A stretch of DNA of 64,000 nt from Clostridium sp. HBUAS56010 (GTDB lineage Bacteria > Bacillota > Clostridia > Lachnospirales > Lachnospiraceae). The notes under the pieces are model-generated. The model was not told where the DNA came from. It saw only the letters and a list, made by a program, of their open reading frames with translations, and did not search any database. Shown here piece by piece: positions 26,013-34,322 of the stretch; the stretch's first letter is position 1; each line of letters opens with the position of its first letter. The stretch covers positions 1-64,000 of the forward strand of contig NZ_SULJ01000013.1 of assembly GCF_007115105.1 (NCBI RefSeq), written 5' to 3'. The position numbers and the translations under genes are program-made.

Positions 26013-27521
26013 CTACACCCGTTTCTGTTTAAATTCCACCACTGTATCAAGAATTTTCTGTTTCAGTTCATCAGACAGCGCTTTGGTTTCTTCGATTTCC
26101 GTTACGATCTCCGGATGGACGCTTTCAAAGAATTCAAGCATCTCCTTCTGAAATGCCTTAATCTTCGGAACCTCTACATCTAATAACAGACGGTTATTGG
26201 CAGCCACAAGACTGATGACCTGTGCATGAAGACTTAAAGGATTACATAATGGCTGCTTTAACAGCTCTGTAAGTCCTCTGCCGTACTGGATCTGTTCCTG
26301 AGTTGCAGCATCTAAGTCAGAACTGAACTGGGTAAATACTTCCATCTCACGGCACTGGGCAAGATCAATACGGATACTTCCTGCCGCTTTCTTCATTGCC
26401 TTGGTCTGAGCCGCACCACCAACTCGTGATACGGAAAGACCAACGTTAACAGCTGGTCTCATACCAGAGAAGAACAAGTCACTCTCTAAGAAGATCTGTC
26501 CGTCAGTGATGGAGATGACATTGGTAGGAATATAAGCAGATACGTCTCCTGCCTGAGTCTCAATGATTGGAAGAGCTGTAATAGAACCGCCTCCAAGTTC
26601 ATCTTTTAAACGGCTGGAACGCTCAAGCAGTCTGGAATGAAGATAGAAAACATCTCCAGGATAAGCCTCACGTCCGGGAGAACGCTCTAAAAGCAGAGAC
26701 AGGGAACGATAAGCCACTGCATGCTTGGATAAATCATCATATACAATCAGTACATCTTTTCCTTTGTGCATAAAATACTCTGCAAGAGCAGTTCCTGAAT
26801 AAGGAGCAATGTACTGAAGCGGTGCAGGTTCACTTGCTGAAGAAGTCACAACAATGGTGTATTCCATTGCGCCGTAATGAGTCAGTGTGTTCACCAGTTT
26901 TGCAACGGTAGATGCTTTCTGTCCGATTGCAACATAAACGCAGATCACACCTTTGCCTTTCTGGTTCAGAATTGCATCAATGGCAATGGAAGTCTTACCA
27001 GTCTGACGGTCACCGATAATCAGCTCTCTCTGTCCACGTCCGATTGGGAACATGGAGTCAATGGCAAGAATACCGGTCTCCATAGGAACGGATACGCTCT
27101 TACGGTCTACAATTCCAGGAGCCTCATTCTCAATGGGGCGGTAATCATCAGAAACAATATCACCTTTTCCGTCAATTGGTGCACCAAGAGAATCTACAAC
27201 TCTTCCTACGAATCCTTCCCCTACGGGAATCCCTGCACGTTTCTTAGTTCTTGTTACTTTGGAACCTTCTTTTATCTCACGGTCAGAACCAAACAGAATG
27301 CAGCCGATATCACCTCTTCTGATATCCTGTACCATTCCCTTGATTCCACTATCAAAAATAACGATCTCGCCGTACATTGCATGATCAATGCCATATACCG
27401 TTGCAATGCCGTCGCCTACGCTGATGACAGTTCCCACTTCCTGGTCCCTGGCATGAGCATCATAATCTTCAATTTCACTTCTCAATATAGAAATAATTTC
27501 ATCTGAATTGATGGAAGCCAC
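26013..27521 (-). CDS. atpA: F-type ATP synthase alpha subunit
   Basis: 502 residues. P-loop [19 protein letters not shown], and the ATP-synthase alpha/beta signature [14 protein letters not shown]. It holds the non-catalytic nucleotide sites. GTG at 27530 opens the frame but directly abuts GGAG; GTG at 27521 lies eight bases from GGAGG and gives [13 protein letters not shown], so it is chosen. It begins six bases after the atpH stop. Confidence 0.96.
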   Translation of the reverse strand: MASINSDEIISILRSEIEDYDAHARDQEVGTVISVGDGIATVYGIDHAMYGEIVIFDSGIKGMVQDIRRGDIGCILFGSDREIKEGSKVTRTKKRAGIPVGEGFVGRVVDSLGAPIDGKGDIVSDDYRPIENEAPGIVDRKSVSVPMETGILAIDSMFPIGRGQRELIIGDRQTGKTSIAIDAILNQKGKGVICVYVAIGQKASTVAKLVNTLTHYGAMEYTIVVTSSASEPAPLQYIAPYSGTALAEYFMHKGKDVLIVYDDLSKHAVAYRSLSLLLERSPGREAYPGDVFYLHSRLLERSSRLKDELGGGSITALPIIETQAGDVSAYIPTNVISITDGQIFLESDLFFSGMRPAVNVGLSVSRVGGAAQTKAMKKAAGSIRIDLAQCREMEVFTQFSSDLDAATQEQIQYGRGLTELLKQPLCNPLSLHAQVISLVAANNRLLLDVEVPKIKAFQKEMLEFFESVHPEIVTEIEETKALSDELKQKILDTVVEFKQKRV

Positions 27522-27526
27522 GTTTT

Positions 27527-28030
27527 TCACCTCCGCATTATATTTTGTTCTAATTGTCTCAGACGTCCCTTTAAGCTCCAGTCAGTCTCCACATCTCCTA
27601 CACGGATGATGAATCCACCGATTAAACCCGGGTCTTCGATCAAACGGAGTTCTACAGTCTTTTTGTCGTACTTTCTGCAAAGCATTGCCTTGATTTCCTT
27701 AAGCTGTTCTTCCTCAGGCTTCGTTACATAATACAGAGAAGCCTGTAAAACACCTTCCTGTTCGGCTGTAAAACCACGCCATGCTTCAAAAATATCACCA
27801 ACAATATCCATATCCCGGCGGTCTGCCACAACCTTTAAAAAGGTTCTCATTTCCTTAGGAAATACCCGCTCGATCACACGATACTTGCTGCTCTTTGCAA
27901 TAACCGGGCTGCTTAAAGCACGATTAAGCTCCGGTACTGTATCAAGCACCAGAGCTGTTTCCTCTATGGCCGTTTTGGAGATTGAAAGTTCATAAAGTAC
28001 CCGTCCGTAATTAATTGCTGCCTGCATCAT
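27527..28030 (-). CDS. atpH: F-type ATP synthase delta subunit
   Basis: About 167 residues (OSCP/delta family), with YGRVLYELS at the N-terminus and the C-terminal signature [14 protein letters not shown]. It joins the peripheral stalk to F1. A GTG at 28039 opens the frame, but ATG at 28030 is six bases from AGGTG. It overlaps atpF by 20 bases. Confidence 0.92.
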   Translation of the reverse strand: MMQAAINYGRVLYELSISKTAIEETALVLDTVPELNRALSSPVIAKSSKYRVIERVFPKEMRTFLKVVADRRDMDIVGDIFEAWRGFTAEQEGVLQASLYYVTKPEEEQLKEIKAMLCRKYDKKTVELRLIEDPGLIGGFIIRVGDVETDWSLKGRLRQLEQNIMRR

Positions 28031-28511
28031 GGGAATCACCTGCTTCTGCTAAAAATGAATCGTAAAGTGCCTGGTCTGACAGGGCACTCGCTTCCTGATT
28101 AACTACCTTTGCTGCTGCCGCAATAACTAAGCCTGCAATCTGTGCTTTCGCCTCACGCAAAGCCTTTTCCTGGTCTGCTTCTGCCTTTTTATGTGCATCT
28201 TCCACCACACGTCCGGCATCTTCATCTGCACTTTTCAAAATGCGTTCGTACTGAGCCTTTGCCTGTGCTTTCGCTTCTTCAACAATCTTTGATCCTTCTT
28301 CTGCAGATGCAGCCAGCTTTTCTTCGTACTGCTTTTTAATTACTGCTGCCTGCTCTTCGCTGGTTCTGGCATTGGAAATGCTGTTCTCAATCATTGCCTG
28401 CCGCTTATTCATAATACCCATAACCGGCTGAATCAGAAAATGCTTAAGCAGAAGGTACAGGACAATCAGATTCACGATATTCCACACAAGGTTCATATCT
28501 AGTCTAAGCAT
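28011..28511 (-). CDS. atpF: F-type ATP synthase b subunit
   Basis: 166 residues: one N-terminal transmembrane helix (about 7-25) followed by a long Ala/Glu/Lys-rich coiled coil (30-150) forming the peripheral stalk. Standard length for a homodimeric b. AGG lies eight bases before ATG. Confidence 0.94.
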   Translation of the reverse strand: MLRLDMNLVWNIVNLIVLYLLLKHFLIQPVMGIMNKRQAMIENSISNARTSEEQAAVIKKQYEEKLAASAEEGSKIVEEAKAQAKAQYERILKSADEDAGRVVEDAHKKAEADQEKALREAKAQIAGLVIAAAAKVVNQEASALSDQALYDSFLAEAGDSHDAGSN

Positions 28512-28566
28512 CTCTACTGCCTGCCTTTCTTCACTTTATTTTCCGTACAAATCCTGTAGTCAGGCA

Positions 28567-28785
28567 TTATTTAAGGAATAAGATGATAAGAAGGGCAATA
28601 ACGAAACCGTAGATAGCAGTTGCCTCTGCAAGAGCACAACCTAATAAGAGTGCTTTGCTGATCTTGCCTTCTGCTTCTGGCTGTCTTGCAATAGCGTCTA
28701 CGGATTTAGAAGTTGCTACACCGATACCAATACCTGCTCCAATACCTGTAAAAACTGCGATTCCTGCTCCAATTGCTGTTAACAT
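28567..28785 (-). CDS. atpE: F-type ATP synthase c subunit
   Basis: 72 residues, two transmembrane helices joined by the polar loop ARQPEAEG. The ion-binding carboxylate is Glu54 (ALAEATAIYG). Aligned to the Na+-binding Ilyobacter c subunit, the Gln32 ligand is Ile21 and the Ser66 ligand is Ala55, so the ring is probably H+-selective. AAAGGAG precedes ATG. Confidence 0.95.
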   Translation of the reverse strand: MLTAIGAGIAVFTGIGAGIGIGVATSKSVDAIARQPEAEGKISKALLLGCALAEATAIYGFVIALLIILFLK

Positions 28786-28822
28786 AATAATCTCTCCTTT
28801 TAATTAAAAATTAAACTGTTTT

Positions 28823-29518
28823 TTACTCCACTGACTCTTTAATAAACAGTGCAGTCAGAAATACAAATACATACGCCTGAATCAATCCATCAAAAATATC
28901 AAAATACATAGAAAATGGAATGGGTACAATTGGCGCTGCAACCAGCTTGATCAGCTCCATAACTACGAACGCACCTAAAACGTTACCAAACAACCGCATA
29001 CAAAGGGATAATGGTTTGATAAACAGTTCCAGGATATTAATCGGCGCAATGATGGGCACCGGCTCCGCAAAGCTCTTGATAAAGCCTTTCAGACCTTTCT
29101 TGTGAAAGCTTGCATATTCAATCAGCAGAATGCTCATAATAGCAAGCGCTGCGGTGGCATTTAAATCTTTGGTAGGTGGTTTTACTCCCAGCAAACCGAT
29201 TAAATTGGCCACACCGACGTAAATTGCTACAGAAACCAGGTAGGGGATATAACGTCTTCCTTCTTCACCGATTAAATCGTCAAAGAAGCCGTAAAGTCCA
29301 CCAATCGCCAGTTCCAGTACCTGCTGCTTCCTCCCAGGGTTCTCAACCTTTAAATTCCTTACCAGGCAAATGGAAAGCAGCGTTAAGGCCGCCATAATAA
29401 ACCACGTTATCACGACAGATTCCGAAATAGGAATTCCTCCAAATACCGGAATGGTAAATACCGTTTCGCAGTTCAGTTCTTCCATTAACTTCTCTGCTAA
29501 ATCCTCCGTAATGCTCAC
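28823..29518 (-). CDS. atpB: F-type ATP synthase a subunit
   Basis: 231 residues, five to six transmembrane helices. The essential Arg175 is in PLSLCMRLFGNVLG and the C-terminal helix has the GLIQAYVFVFLTALFI pattern. It forms the proton half-channels. First gene of the operon (B-E-F-H-A-G-D-C order, no atpI visible). The start is uncertain: GTG at 29518 lies one base from AAAGGA, whereas the third codon, ATT, lies at the ideal seven bases. Confidence 0.93.
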   Translation of the reverse strand: MSITEDLAEKLMEELNCETVFTIPVFGGIPISESVVITWFIMAALTLLSICLVRNLKVENPGRKQQVLELAIGGLYGFFDDLIGEEGRRYIPYLVSVAIYVGVANLIGLLGVKPPTKDLNATAALAIMSILLIEYASFHKKGLKGFIKSFAEPVPIIAPINILELFIKPLSLCMRLFGNVLGAFVVMELIKLVAAPIVPIPFSMYFDIFDGLIQAYVFVFLTALFIKESVE

Positions 29519-29608
29519 TTCCTTTCTTAGAGACAGTCTTTCTCTTTCATTTACTACCGGCAGAAATTGTACTTTTTGATGTACAATGTTCCGTGAGGTA
29601 TATGGTGT

Positions 29609-29637
29609 ATCATACTTTCATCCGCGAAAATTGTCAA
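29609..29637 (-). promoter_or_regulatory. Promoter of the F-type ATP synthase operon
   Basis: Minus strand -35 TTGACA (29632-29637), 17-base spacer, -10 TATGAT (29609-29614), about 90 bases before atpB. Confidence 0.8.
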
Positions 29638-29639
29638 CT

Positions 29640-30360
29640 TTTTGGGTATTTCATAACATTTTATTAATGTCTACAATTGTTTGAACATTTGGAACAACTT
29701 TTTCACTATAATTCTTAATTTTCTATCCATTTTTTAACGTAAAAAGTAATGAAAATGTAAAGTTTTTTCTTCTTAGCAGATTTTTCTAGGATTTAATGGG
29801 GATTTTATGCTTATAATTTGTGAAACTTAACTACGTTTTTACTCTTTTTTTTAATTTCACCGTCATTACTTACTAATATACCTGTGTTTTAAAAGGAATA
29901 CATGAAAGAATATACATAACCACCAATATCTCCCACGGGTTCGTGAGAAAACTGGCTTGATGCTCCCAGCCTGATAGTACACATTTAGAACGACTTTCTT
30001 CCTATTAAATGGAAATGTATCTGCAAGTTTATTGTGAATTACTATTAAGATTGATTTCGCTTTGGGAGCACAAAACCTTTTTTTATTAACAAAAGAGCTT
30101 CCGGGAGCATCCTTATTGAGGATCTGTCTTAACGCTTGTTAAGGAAAATCCCTGGAAATTCATATCATGTTCCATGACTGTTATTCTACATCCTTCTTAT
30201 AGTTTCTGACCGGCTCATAATTGCACTGAATCATTCTGCTTACTTGTGAATCCTGATTATGAAACAGGGAAACTTATGATTGCCTTCCGGGTTATGATTG
30301 CGTACGGTCACATTCATGCCCGTTGACTGATAGATACGCTGGCTTATTATTATAGAAGAA
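29640..30360. other. 720-base intergenic stretch without a recognised gene
   Basis: Between the atp promoter and the terminator at 30390-30428 no frame of 60 codons was found. The left third is very AT-rich. The right part has higher complexity: GGGAGCA at 30064-30070 and 30103-30109 with the complementary ATGCTCCC at 29960-29967, and on the minus strand several short coding-like frames, for example a 25-codon frame at 30240-30317. It may hold a small RNA or decayed genes. I recognise no RNA family in it. Confidence 0.4.
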
Positions 30361-30430
30361 ACAGGTGCAGAGGAAACATAATTCTGCACAAAAAAAGAAA
30401 GCCATCACCTGCATGGCTTTCACTTTTTTC
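30323..30430 (+). ncRNA. Candidate small structured RNA (about 75 nt)
   Basis: The + strand has -35-like TTGACT (30323-30328), 17 bases, then ATTATT. Next come a perfect hairpin, GTGCAGA/TCTGCAC (30365-30371 with 30383-30389), and a second, terminator hairpin, GAAAGCCAT/ATGGCTTTC (30397-30405 with 30413-30421), followed by ACTTTTTTC. CAGGTG and CACCTG can also pair across the two, giving an alternative fold. No family recognised; low certainty. Confidence 0.3.
30390..30428. terminator. Terminator hairpin, usable on both strands
   Basis: GAAAGCCAT (30397-30405) and ATGGCTTTC (30413-30421) form a 9-bp stem with A7 on the left and T6 on the right. On the minus strand it is the likely end of the tRNA-Lys transcript. 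Confidence 0.75.
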
Positions 30431-30496
30431 TTTTTTCGGACAAAGGAAAAGCACCGTCCCCAACGCTCTCCGTCGTCAAAAACAGTACTTTTTTAG

Positions 30497-30569
30497 TGCG
30501 CCTTCGGGGGCTCGAACCCCGGACAAATAGATTAAGAGTCTACTGCTCTACCAACTGAGCTAAAGGCGC
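30497..30569 (-). tRNA. tRNA-Lys (anticodon CUU)
   Basis: 73 bases, full cloverleaf. Acceptor GCGCCTT with AAGGCGC (7 bp, perfect); D arm GCTC/GAGC; anticodon stem GTAGA/TCTAT with loop CTCTTAA, anticodon CTT; T arm CGGGG-TTCGAGC-CCCCG; discriminator A. The 3' CCA is not encoded. It reads AAG codons. Confidence 0.97.
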
Positions 30570-30614
30570 CTGTCTTTTGTTTTTTGCTGTGCGCTTGTCT
30601 CAAGCACGAGTGTA

Positions 30615-30643
30615 ATTATATAACTGGCTTCAACAAAAGTCAA
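30615..30643 (-). promoter_or_regulatory. tRNA-Lys promoter
   Basis: Minus strand -35 TTGACT (30638-30643), 17-base spacer, -10 TATAAT (30615-30620), 46 bases before the tRNA. Confidence 0.8.
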
Positions 30644-30679
30644 CACCTTTTTTACAAATTATTTACTATTTTTTATTAT

Positions 30680-30832
30680 TTATTTATTTTTCTTATTTTT
30701 CTCTATTTTTCCTCCTAATGTTTTGTTCACTTCTACAAATGATTTGTTCAGAGTAAGCATCTTCTTATTGAGTTCTGTTTTATCACTGGTTGCCTGTAAA
30801 AGCTTATTTGTAACCTTATCTTTCATTCCCAT
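30680..30832 (-). CDS. Small basic hypothetical protein (50 aa)
   Basis: A frame from ATG 30832 to TAA 30680 encoding a Lys-rich, mostly helical peptide with no membrane segment. AGGTG lies seven bases before ATG and a TATAAT -10 box (about 30868-30873) lies farther upstream. The lysine-rich C-terminus resembles small DNA- or RNA-associated proteins in character only; no family recognised. It sits alone between trmB and tRNA-Lys. Confidence 0.5.
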   Translation of the reverse strand: MGMKDKVTNKLLQATSDKTELNKKMLTLNKSFVEVNKTLGGKIEKNKKNK

Positions 30833-30918
30833 AACACTGCACCTGGATCTGCTTTTGTATTATTATATGCAAATCCGGTGCTCTGGTTATAAAAAACCAT
30901 GCACCGGCACCATCTTCC

Positions 30919-31557
30919 CTATCTTCTGCCTGCAATCAGTTTGTAAATAGGATTTCCTTTTGAAGAAAACTTTTCCTCATATTCCGTCATGACATTCCCT
31001 TTTCCCATCTCACTGTGATGGAGATCCCTGGTAAATTCTCTGATTTGCCATATATCGCTTGGAATCGCCTCAAGAGAATAATCAAACAGTCCCTTATTGT
31101 CGGTTTTAAATTCCACCACACCGTCCGGCTTTAAGATCTTATCATACACTTCCATAAATTCCTCTGATGTAAGTCTTCGCTTTGCATGGCGATCCTTGGG
31201 CCAGGGATCAGAAAAATTTAAATAGACCTTCTGCACTTCACCTGGTTCAAAAATCTCAGACAGATCCTTGGCATCCACACACATAAAGTATATATTGTCA
31301 AGTTCCATTCCTGCTCTTTTTTGAAGCCCCCGCAGCAATACGCTGGGATATCTTTCAATTCCAACATAATTAATATCCGGGTGAAGGGATGCCAGTTCCA
31401 TAATAAAACGCCCCTTTCCCATGCCTACCTCTATCTCAATGGGATTATCATTGCAAAAAACTTCCCGCCAGTTTCCCTTTTTTTCTTCCGGATTCTGGAC
31501 CACATAAGGACTTTTGGCGATCTCCTCTTCCGAACCTGGTATGTGACGTAACCTCAT
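30919..31557 (-). CDS. trmB: tRNA (guanine-N7-)-methyltransferase TrmB
   Basis: 212 residues. SAM-binding EVGMGKGRFIMELA near 43-56 and the family signature NFSDPWPKDRHAKRRL (about 114-129) with TEYEEKF near the C-terminus. It methylates G46 in the tRNA variable loop. GGAGG lies eight bases before ATG. Transcribed leftward, divergent from the SH3 protein gene. Confidence 0.95.
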   Translation of the reverse strand: MRLRHIPGSEEEIAKSPYVVQNPEEKKGNWREVFCNDNPIEIEVGMGKGRFIMELASLHPDINYVGIERYPSVLLRGLQKRAGMELDNIYFMCVDAKDLSEIFEPGEVQKVYLNFSDPWPKDRHAKRRLTSEEFMEVYDKILKPDGVVEFKTDNKGLFDYSLEAIPSDIWQIREFTRDLHHSEMGKGNVMTEYEEKFSSKGNPIYKLIAGRR

Positions 31558-31721
31558 ATTCTATTCCTCCAGCCAGTATCATCTTTCTTTTATCATAACT
31601 CTTTTTCTTTCCTGCAGAGTGATTGTATCATATCCTCCCCAAGAGGCGCAAGTAGGCACCAAAATTCGGCAAATAAGCCAATTAGAGAAAAATAACAGGT
31701 GCGCAATCACAGAGAATCGGG

Positions 31722-31747
31722 TATAATATCTTTATATTCGAATATAA
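31722..31747 (+). promoter_or_regulatory. -10 box and 16-bp palindrome before the SH3 protein gene
   Basis: TATAAT (31722-31727) is followed at about +3 by a perfect palindrome, TTATATTCGAATATAA (31732-31747). Its place just after the transcription start suggests an operator. The -35 is weak. Confidence 0.45.
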
Positions 31748-31771
31748 CCGTTTTTGCAAAGGAGGAAATAT

Positions 31772-32731
31772 ATGGGAACGACAGATAACACATTCTGGAT
31801 CAGAATTCAACAGGGTCTTCGGGAATCTGAGATGCTTCTTAATCAAAAGCAATATAATATGTCCATGATTAAGGCCCGCCAGACCCTGGAATACATGGTG
31901 AACTATTTGGGAGAGAAAGCCCTGATTGTAGAAGGCGATTTAGCTGACAGCATTGACCAGTTATTTGAAGGACGTCTGATCTCCCAGGCCACCAAAGACC
32001 ACTATCACAGAATTCGTATGATTGGCAACAAGGCAGTCCACGAAGGCAATGACAGTCCCTATGATGCAGGCGAATCACTAAAGCTTCTTTCACAGGAAAT
32101 AAACGCCTTTGCAAATACATTCAATAAAGGGGGCGCAAAGGAAACTCCCCGTAATCCTTCTGTAAAAAGCGCACCGTCTAAAAGACAGCCCCAAAGGAGT
32201 CCTGTTCCCGGAACAGCTCCAAGAAAACAAACAGGTGAACGATCTCCCCGTCCGCAGCAGAGGAACGCTTCCAGAGGCCGGAGCAGACGTCGGTCTCCAA
32301 ACAGCAGCCAGGATGTCAGCGGTCTTTTAAAACCTGCACTGATTTTTTTAGCCGTTTTAATTCTTGTGCTGATTTTTATTAAACTGGTACCTGGAAAAGG
32401 AGACGGAAAAAAGGCTTTCCAGCCGGAGACAACCGCACAGATTTCTACAGAAGCAGTTACAACAGAAGACGATACACCGGAGACTTCTGAACAGGAGACT
32501 GAATCGAAAAAAATTTATACAACCAAAAGTAAGCTTAACGTCCGTTCCACTCCTTCTACAGAAGGAACAAGACTTGGAAGCCTTGCAGCCGGAACTGTAA
32601 TTGATTTTGTGAAAAAATATGATGAGAAATGGACCGTCATCAAGTTTGAAGAGAAAGAAGCTTATGTTGCAACAGAATTCCTGACCGTGTCCGAAGAAAG
32701 TTCTGAAACATCAACAAAAGCAAGTGAATAA
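31772..32731 (+). CDS. Membrane protein with DUF4145/HEPN-like N-terminus and C-terminal SH3 domain
   Basis: 319 residues. Residues 1-105 resemble DUF4145 (helical, RQTLEYMVNYLG and RMIGNKAVHEG); then a very basic, Pro/Ser/Arg-rich linker (120-185), one transmembrane helix (about 189-207), an acidic Thr/Glu linker and a bacterial SH3 domain (about 245-308; KSKLNVRSTPSTEGTRLGSLAAGT) that would lie outside the cell. This suggests a single-pass protein with a cytosolic helical head and a wall- or peptide-binding tail. TTG at 31754 opens the frame, but ATG at 31772 after AAAGGAGG is correct. Function unknown. Confidence 0.75.
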   Translation: MGTTDNTFWIRIQQGLRESEMLLNQKQYNMSMIKARQTLEYMVNYLGEKALIVEGDLADSIDQLFEGRLISQATKDHYHRIRMIGNKAVHEGNDSPYDAGESLKLLSQEINAFANTFNKGGAKETPRNPSVKSAPSKRQPQRSPVPGTAPRKQTGERSPRPQQRNASRGRSRRRSPNSSQDVSGLLKPALIFLAVLILVLIFIKLVPGKGDGKKAFQPETTAQISTEAVTTEDDTPETSEQETESKKIYTTKSKLNVRSTPSTEGTRLGSLAAGTVIDFVKKYDEKWTVIKFEEKEAYVATEFLTVSEESSETSTKASE

Positions 32732-32741
32732 TTACCTTAAA

Positions 32742-32785
32742 ACGAAAAACAGAGTGGAAATATCTCTGTTTTTCGTTTTTTATTA
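32742..32785 (+). terminator. Terminator of the SH3 protein gene
   Basis: ACGAAAAACAGAG and CTCTGTTTTTCGT form a 13-bp stem with a 9-base loop, then TTTTTATT. Confidence 0.85.
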
Positions 32786-32862
32786 TTCATTCATATTCGA
32801 TAATTCTATAGCATAATTTATAGGTAGGGTTAATTTCTTGTAAATTTAGTAAATTTTACCGA

Positions 32863-32892
32863 TTTACACTGGTATTTTTTTTTAAATATAGT
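32863..32892 (+). promoter_or_regulatory. Promoter of the V-type ATPase operon
   Basis: -35 TTTACA (32863-32868), 18-base spacer, -10 TATAGT (32887-32892). A leader hairpin AATAAGTT/AACTTATT (32903-32926) follows, just before the ribosome site AAGGAGG. Confidence 0.55.
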
Positions 32893-32943
32893 ATGATTAT
32901 ATAATAAGTTATTCAACAAACTTATTGATAAGGAGGCTACGAT

Positions 32944-33255
32944 ATGGATAAAGTAATTGAAAAGATTTCTGATATCGAATCGGCAGCAACTTCCATTATG
33001 GATAACGCCAACGAACGCAAAAAAGCTTTTGCGAAAGAAATGGAAAAGAGAACCGCTGCGTTTGATAACGATTTAGAGGCTCAGACCAATGCTAAGATTG
33101 ACAAGCTTCGTGCAGACTTGGAGACTGAGATGAACAACCAGTTAAAAGCCCAGAGAAACGAATCCTTAAAAATTCTGACTGCACTGGAAACCCACTACAA
33201 GGAACACCATGAACAGTACGTTGAAGATCTTTTTCAAACCATGATAAAGGAGTGA
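32944..33255 (+). CDS. V-type ATPase subunit G/H (peripheral stalk coiled coil)
   Basis: 103 residues, almost wholly charged coiled coil (Glu/Lys/Ala-rich), no membrane segment, C-terminus VEDLFQTMIKE. By size, composition and first position in the operon it is the stalk partner of subunit E (AhaH / NtpF type). Good AAGGAGG upstream; it ends five bases before subunit C. Confidence 0.8.
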   Translation: MDKVIEKISDIESAATSIMDNANERKKAFAKEMEKRTAAFDNDLEAQTNAKIDKLRADLETEMNNQLKAQRNESLKILTALETHYKEHHEQYVEDLFQTMIKE

Positions 33256-33259
33256 TTCT

Positions 33260-34306
33260 ATGGGAGATTTGCTATCCTACAGCGGCATTACAACCAAAAT
33301 AAGGGCAATGCAGAGCCATATGATCACGGAAAATCAATTTCGGGAGATGGCTGGCCTGTTGACGGTTTCTGACGCAGTAGAATATTTAAGCCGCTTAAAA
33401 CCCTATCAGGGTCTTTTTTCCGATCTGGAGGGCGAAGGTCTTCACAGAGGAGCGATTGAACAGCGGCTGATCCTTTCCCTTTACCAGGATTTTGCCAAGC
33501 TCTACCGCTTTTCCAATGTGAATCAGCGTAAGTTTTTAGACCTGTATTTTATGCACTTTGAAATCGATATCCTGAAAAAATGTTTCCGAAATGCCATGGG
33601 AAACAATCAGCCGGATATCGATCTTTCTGTTTTTGAGGAATTTTTTCAAAACCATTCCAAACTGGATTTGGGAAAGCTTTCCGCTTCCGCCAATCTGGGG
33701 GATTTTCTTGCAGCTTTAGAAGGCTCGGTTTATCACGGTCTACTGTCTGGTCTGGCAGACACAGAGGAACCTACTCTGTTTGATTACGAGGTTCATCTGG
33801 ATCTTTTGTATTTTAAAACCATATGGAAGGTCATGGGCAAACATTTAAAAAAGGAAGAAAGAGAAGTTCTCAGTCAATGCTTTGGGAGCAAGCTGGACCT
33901 GCTTAATGTCCAGTGGATCTACCGTTCTAAAAAGTATTACCGGCTACAGCCGGCGCAGATCTATTCCCTTCTCATTCCTACCAATTACCGTTTGAAAAAG
34001 GAACAGATTACCAAAATGACAGAGGCCGGAACCATAGAGGAGTTTTACGGAGTACTAAAGACCACCTTTTATGGACAGAAAGCTAATATAGAAACATTTG
34101 AAGCGCCGAATCTGGAACGGCTGACCATGGAGGTCCTTGATAAGATTCATCATTCCTCCAGTCAGCAAAATCCCTATTCCATTGCTACTCTGAATTCCTA
34201 TCTCTATTTTAAAGAGGAGGAGATTCAAAAGGTTGTCACCCTCATAGAGAGCATCCGGTACCGTGTGAACCCGGATGAAATTATCTCCTATGTGGTAAAA
34301 CAGTAA
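33260..34306 (+). CDS. ntpC: V-type ATPase subunit C
   Basis: 348 residues of the vATP-synt_AC39 (archaeal C / yeast d) family, helical, with the N-terminal TTKIRAMQSHMI. It is the funnel linking the central shaft to the membrane ring. AAAGGAG seven bases before ATG. Confidence 0.9.
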   Translation: MGDLLSYSGITTKIRAMQSHMITENQFREMAGLLTVSDAVEYLSRLKPYQGLFSDLEGEGLHRGAIEQRLILSLYQDFAKLYRFSNVNQRKFLDLYFMHFEIDILKKCFRNAMGNNQPDIDLSVFEEFFQNHSKLDLGKLSASANLGDFLAALEGSVYHGLLSGLADTEEPTLFDYEVHLDLLYFKTIWKVMGKHLKKEEREVLSQCFGSKLDLLNVQWIYRSKKYYRLQPAQIYSLLIPTNYRLKKEQITKMTEAGTIEEFYGVLKTTFYGQKANIETFEAPNLERLTMEVLDKIHHSSSQQNPYSIATLNSYLYFKEEEIQKVVTLIESIRYRVNPDEIISYVVKQ

Positions 34307-34322
34307 AGGGGGTTGTTTTTTT

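Noticed and set aside
28567-28785. Na+-coupled F-type ATP synthase
   Set aside because: The c-ring lacks the Gln and Ser ligands seen in Na+ types (Ile21 and Ala55 here), so H+ coupling is more likely.
30497-30569. tRNA gene beginning at 30570 with an eighth acceptor base
   Set aside because: Pairing is perfect only from 30569 (GCGCCTT with AAGGCGC); starting one base earlier creates a G-G mismatch.
30723-30950. 75-codon + strand frame opposite the 50-codon gene and trmB end
   Set aside because: No ribosome site, overlaps trmB antisense, and the opposite strand has the better coding signals.
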